Assembly: GCA_028826165.1 (NCBI GenBank)
Contig: JAPDFW010000078.1
Span: 248,001-312,000, forward strand
Source of the DNA: Anaeramoeba ignava
Taxonomy: Eukaryota > Metamonada > Anaeramoebidae
Direction of reading: 5' to 3'
Length of the DNA stretch: 64,000 nt
Every line of letters begins with the position of its first letter. Positions within the stretch are counted from its first letter, which is position 1. The position numbers and the translations under genes were made by a program. The notes under the pieces were generated by a model. That model was not told the origin of the DNA. It searched no databases and saw nothing but the letters and a program-made list of their open reading frames with translations. This document shows positions 63,270 to 64,000 of this stretch, piece by piece.

Positions 63270-64000
63270 TTAATTTAAAATTAAATCAATTATTGAATTT
63301 TGATTTAATTGATAATAATCTTTTAAATCTTCAAATTCTTCAAGTATTTGTTGTGAAATTGGATCTTTTCTAAATGTATCATGATAAAGAAAATAAACGA
63401 ATTGTTTTATTGTATCATTTGATTTTTTTGAATAATCATGAACTTGATTTGATGAATCTTCAACACTTAGAAACATTCCTTTATATAAATCACTTCTTAT
63501 TATTAATATTAATTTATGAACTTTGATTTCTTCTTTAACAATTATTGTGAAATCTTTTGTTTCGTTTTGTTCATATAATTTTTCAAAATCTTTTAATATT
63601 CCTCTTCTTCCACTTTTTGTTTGAATCCATTCTCTTTCAATTCCAATTTCTTCAAATAATGTTGAAATCATTTCATTTTCTTTTTTTAATTTATCTTTTA
63701 CTGAGTTTTGGAAATTTTTCCATGTTTTTTCATATTTTTTAATTACATCCCAATCAAATGATTGTTTTTGTCTTTCATCCATTAAATCATTCTCTTTTTT
63801 CAATTCTTTCAGTTTTTCAAATTGAAGAATTAAATCATCATAATCAGTAAATCCACTATAAAGAAAATTTAAAGCAAATTGAACAACTTCTTTTGGTTTG
63901 TTTTTGCAAATGTTGATAAATTTTTGAAGAATTAATTGATCATTGTTTAATCTTGATAATAAAATGAGTTTGTGAACTTGGAATTTAAAAGAATCGTTTG
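63270..64000 (-). CDS. Tandem-BTB protein, N-terminus beyond window
   Basis: The frame is open from the right edge to a stop at 63270. Two BTB domains are visible. The first, entered at the edge, reads SFKFQVHKLILLSRLNNDQL and VVQFALNFLYSGFTDYDDL. A helical linker follows (FDWDVIKKYEKTWKNFQN), then a canonical BTB: KDFTIIVKEEIKVHKLILI, SDLYKGMFLSV, HDYSKKSNDTIKQFVYFLYHD and LKDYYQLNQNS. The layout and wording match the C-terminal part of the ankyrin-BTB protein at 10.0-10.75 kb, so the missing N-terminus may carry ankyrin repeats. The Met at 63803 is internal to this frame and is not taken as the start. Confidence 0.8.
   Translation of the reverse strand, partial: NDSFKFQVHKLILLSRLNNDQLILQKFINICKNKPKEVVQFALNFLYSGFTDYDDLILQFEKLKELKKENDLMDERQKQSFDWDVIKKYEKTWKNFQNSVKDKLKKENEMISTLFEEIGIEREWIQTKSGRRGILKDFEKLYEQNETKDFTIIVKEEIKVHKLILIIRSDLYKGMFLSVEDSSNQVHDYSKKSNDTIKQFVYFLYHDTFRKDPISQQILEEFEDLKDYYQLNQNSIIDLILN

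Overview
This is AT-rich nuclear DNA from a protist. Nearly every gene I can assemble is split by spliceosomal introns with GTAAA-type donors and TTTAG/AAAG acceptors. The genes are typical eukaryotic ones: ARP1/centractin, VPS15, gamma-secretase APH-1, the Rh ammonium channel, signal peptidase SEC11, NTMT1, the tRNA Gm18 methyltransferase TARBP1/Trm3, an LMBD1-type lysosomal membrane protein, a phospholipase B-like protein, a G3BP-like protein and TMEM144. The tandem-BTB proteins at 7.6-10.8 kb and at the right edge resemble, from memory, families expanded in Anaeramoeba (Metamonada). I favour an Anaeramoeba-like amoeba at about 0.6; an amoebozoan is the main alternative.

Layout. 1-2254 (-) LMBD1, running off the left edge. 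2335-4572 (-) PH-RhoGAP-SH3 protein. 4773-7453 (-) ARP1. 7589-10750 (+) ankyrin-BTB protein. 10760-14502 (-) large alpha-helical repeat protein. 14801-16447 (-) phospholipase B-like. 16.5-19.3 kb hexanucleotide array plus a 610-bp element bounded by short inverted repeats. 19533-25821 (+) TARBP1. 25934-28968 and 29198-32061 (-) tandem TMEM144 copies. 32243-39511 (-) VPS15. 39611-44030 and 44119-48123 (-) two tandem genes ending in PARP-like domains. 48405-49333 (+) SEC11. 49477-50307 (-) NTMT1. 50.4-53.7 kb hierarchical satellite. 53859-55253 (+) G3BP-like. 55490-59878 (-) APH-1. 60227-63094 (+) Rh channel. 63270-64000 (-) tandem-BTB protein, cut by the right edge.

Genes are packed closely, often 10-300 bp apart. 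Most of the satellite DNA lies inside introns, and most introns carry their own AT-only repeat unit. Splice models built by eye give intact frames and family-typical lengths for ARP1 (376 aa), SEC11 (184), Rh (453), APH-1 (299), TMEM144 copy 1 (444) and the G3BP-like protein (357). Other genes need one or more small frame corrections, mostly one base in an A/T homopolymer; this may be residual assembly error.

The most unusual signal is in the ankyrin-BTB gene. Each ankyrin repeat is one 96-nt phase-0 exon. Each of the three gaps that follow holds exactly two AG|NNN|GTAAA sites, and these supply the two loop residues missing between repeats. That implies six single-codon microexons. The genes do not form an operon or pathway; they cover membrane traffic, cytoskeleton, RNA and protein modification, and transport.
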